Shown here: positions 4,900 through 5,946 of the stretch, in pieces | Layout: every line of letters starts with the position of its first letter | Position numbering within the stretch: position 1 is the stretch's first letter | Assembly: GCA_002298695.1 (NCBI GenBank) | Contig: DBLB01000098.1 | Location: forward strand, 21,952-27,897 | Direction: 5' to 3' | Length of the DNA: 5,946 nucleotides | DNA from: Clostridiales bacterium UBA735 | GTDB taxonomy: Bacteria; Bacillota; Clostridia; Oscillospirales; Oscillospiraceae | Notes under the pieces: model-generated | The model's database searches: none | Told to the model about the DNA's origin: nothing | The model's input: only the letters and a program-made list of their open reading frames with translations | Program-made: the position numbers and the translations under genes

Positions 4900-5946
4900 A
4901 TGATCGCTTCCAGTTTGACCTGCCGTGTGCTGCGCGCCGTCTGGCTGTGGCTTGCGGCCCTCGGGCAGAGCAGCCGCGTCTTCGCGGCCATCGGCCGCTG
5001 CTGGCGCGCGTCCCATACGCACCGGACGCTCGCCCGCTGGCTCGGCGCAGAGCCGTGCGCGCTGGCTTCTTCGCGCTATACACGTTTTTTTGCAAACGAA
5101 AACGCGCGCCTTTCCCGCAAAGCGCGTCTGCGCGGCACGATCGAGTCTTCCCTGCTCTACCGCATCTACCGCGCGGTGCTCCGCTGCGGGCAGGATAGCC
5201 GCATTCTCCCGTGGCTGTTCTCCGGCGGCGTGACCGGCATGATCCTGATCTGCATCGGCCTCTACGCGGGCGTGGACTATGTCCTGCGCGACGTGCTGGC
5301 CATTCCGGTGCTCAGCTCCATGTGGGACGAGGCACTGCTGCTCTTCGCTGCGCTCTGGATCCTTGGGCAGCGCGTCGAGGCGAGATCGCCCCTCGCCGCC
5401 CGCACCACGCCGATGGACTGCGGCATCCTGCTGTTCCTGACCGCCGGCTTCGTGCTCATGAATGTCAACGCGCCGTTCTTCTCCATCCAAGTCTCCGGCT
5501 TCCGCGCCTCATGCCAGTATCTGCTCTGGTTTTTCATCGTCACGCGCATTCTCCGGGACGACCGGGACGTCATGCGTCTCTACGGCGCGCTCGTCGGCCT
5601 CGGCGTACTTCTTGCCCTGCACGGCATCTACCAGTATATCGCCGCCGTGCCCATCCCCTCCAGCTGGATGACCCATACCGAGACCGCCGTCCGTACCCGC
5701 GTCTATTCCATCTTCGGCAGCCCCAACATCATGGGCGACTTTATGGTCATGGTTGCGCCGATGTGCGCGGGCCTCGCCTACTATGTGAAGGACACGAAGC
5801 GGAAGCTCGCGGCCTGGACCGGCACGATCCTGATGTGCTTTGCCTGCCTGTTTACGATGTCGCGCGCCTCGTGGGTCGCGATGGCGATCGCCGTTGTGAT
5901 CTTCGTCCTGCTCGTCGACCGGCGGCTGCTCGCGCTGCTCGCCGCG
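4900..5946 (+). CDS. O-antigen ligase/polymerase-like (Wzy_C) membrane protein, 3' end cut by window edge
   Basis: An integral membrane protein of the O-antigen ligase family (Wzy_C), which in characterised members joins lipid-linked glycans to one another or to an acceptor on the outer face of the cytoplasmic membrane. The window holds the first 349 codons and the frame is still open at the edge. After about 105 mainly polar, Arg-rich residues come hydrophobic segments at about 107-127, 143-157, 173-190, 205-217, 228-249, 280-297, 305-320 and 325-340. Family-like motifs are RVYSIFGSPNIMGDF (267-281), where the Arg and the G-S/T-x-N pattern are typical, and TMSRASWVAM (319-328). Usual members exceed 400 residues, so the C-terminal helices and outer loops lie beyond the window. 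The ATG follows the DUF4330 stop by 4 bp; its ribosome site GGAG (4889-4892) overlaps the end of that gene, so the pair is coupled. Gram-positive members near csaB probably act on wall polysaccharide. That substrate is inferred. Confidence 0.86.
   Translation, partial: MIASSLTCRVLRAVWLWLAALGQSSRVFAAIGRCWRASHTHRTLARWLGAEPCALASSRYTRFFANENARLSRKARLRGTIESSLLYRIYRAVLRCGQDSRILPWLFSGGVTGMILICIGLYAGVDYVLRDVLAIPVLSSMWDEALLLFAALWILGQRVEARSPLAARTTPMDCGILLFLTAGFVLMNVNAPFFSIQVSGFRASCQYLLWFFIVTRILRDDRDVMRLYGALVGLGVLLALHGIYQYIAAVPIPSSWMTHTETAVRTRVYSIFGSPNIMGDFMVMVAPMCAGLAYYVKDTKRKLAAWTGTILMCFACLFTMSRASWVAMAIAVVIFVLLVDRRLLALLAA

Noticed and set aside
4401..5490. Minus-strand open frames opposite DUF4330 and the Wzy_C gene (for example 4401-4991 and 4870-5490)
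   Set aside because: Compositionally biased antisense shadows. The plus strand carries clear DUF4330 and Wzy_C features with proper ribosome sites.

Overview
The window is high-GC DNA with AT-rich intergenic gaps, strong GGAGG Shine-Dalgarno sites and sigma-A-type promoters. Together with the gene content (CsaB-type pyruvyl transferase, DUF4330, Wzy_C ligase, cysK), this suggests a high-GC Clostridia member of the Firmicutes, most plausibly of the Oscillospiraceae type (Oscillibacter/Flavonifractor-like). The placement comes from protein style and gene order, not from a marker gene.

Layout: (1) 1-683, minus strand, is the 5' three-quarters of cysK (cysteine synthase), cut off by the left edge. 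(2) 684-950 is its regulatory region. It holds a near-consensus promoter, an imperfect palindrome over the predicted transcription start, a leader of about 138 nt with a possible 19-codon upstream ORF that has its own ribosome-binding site, and the terminator hairpin of the next transcription unit. (3) 951-4328, minus strand, is a two-gene operon: a 735-residue fusion of a GT4 glycosyltransferase with a CsaB-type polysaccharide pyruvyl transferase, followed with no gap by a second, TuaH-like glycosyltransferase. (4) 4329-4436 is a compact divergent promoter region in which the two -10 boxes overlap. (5) 4437-5946, plus strand, holds a one-TM DUF4330 protein and, 4 bp later, the start of an O-antigen ligase/polymerase-like (Wzy_C) membrane protein that runs off the right edge.

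The four central genes read as a cell-envelope polysaccharide module. Two GT4 domains would build a polymer, the CsaB domain would add ketal pyruvate (in known systems this is the ligand for SLH-domain surface proteins), and the Wzy_C protein would polymerise or ligate the glycan at the membrane, perhaps with DUF4330 as an accessory. The exact polymer, sugars and acceptor cannot be read from sequence. The cysK unit appears functionally separate.

The items most worth a second look are the cysK leader ORF with possible pairing to the cysK Shine-Dalgarno, the GT4-CsaB fusion, and the interlocked divergent promoters. No mobile element, CRISPR array, tRNA or rRNA was seen.
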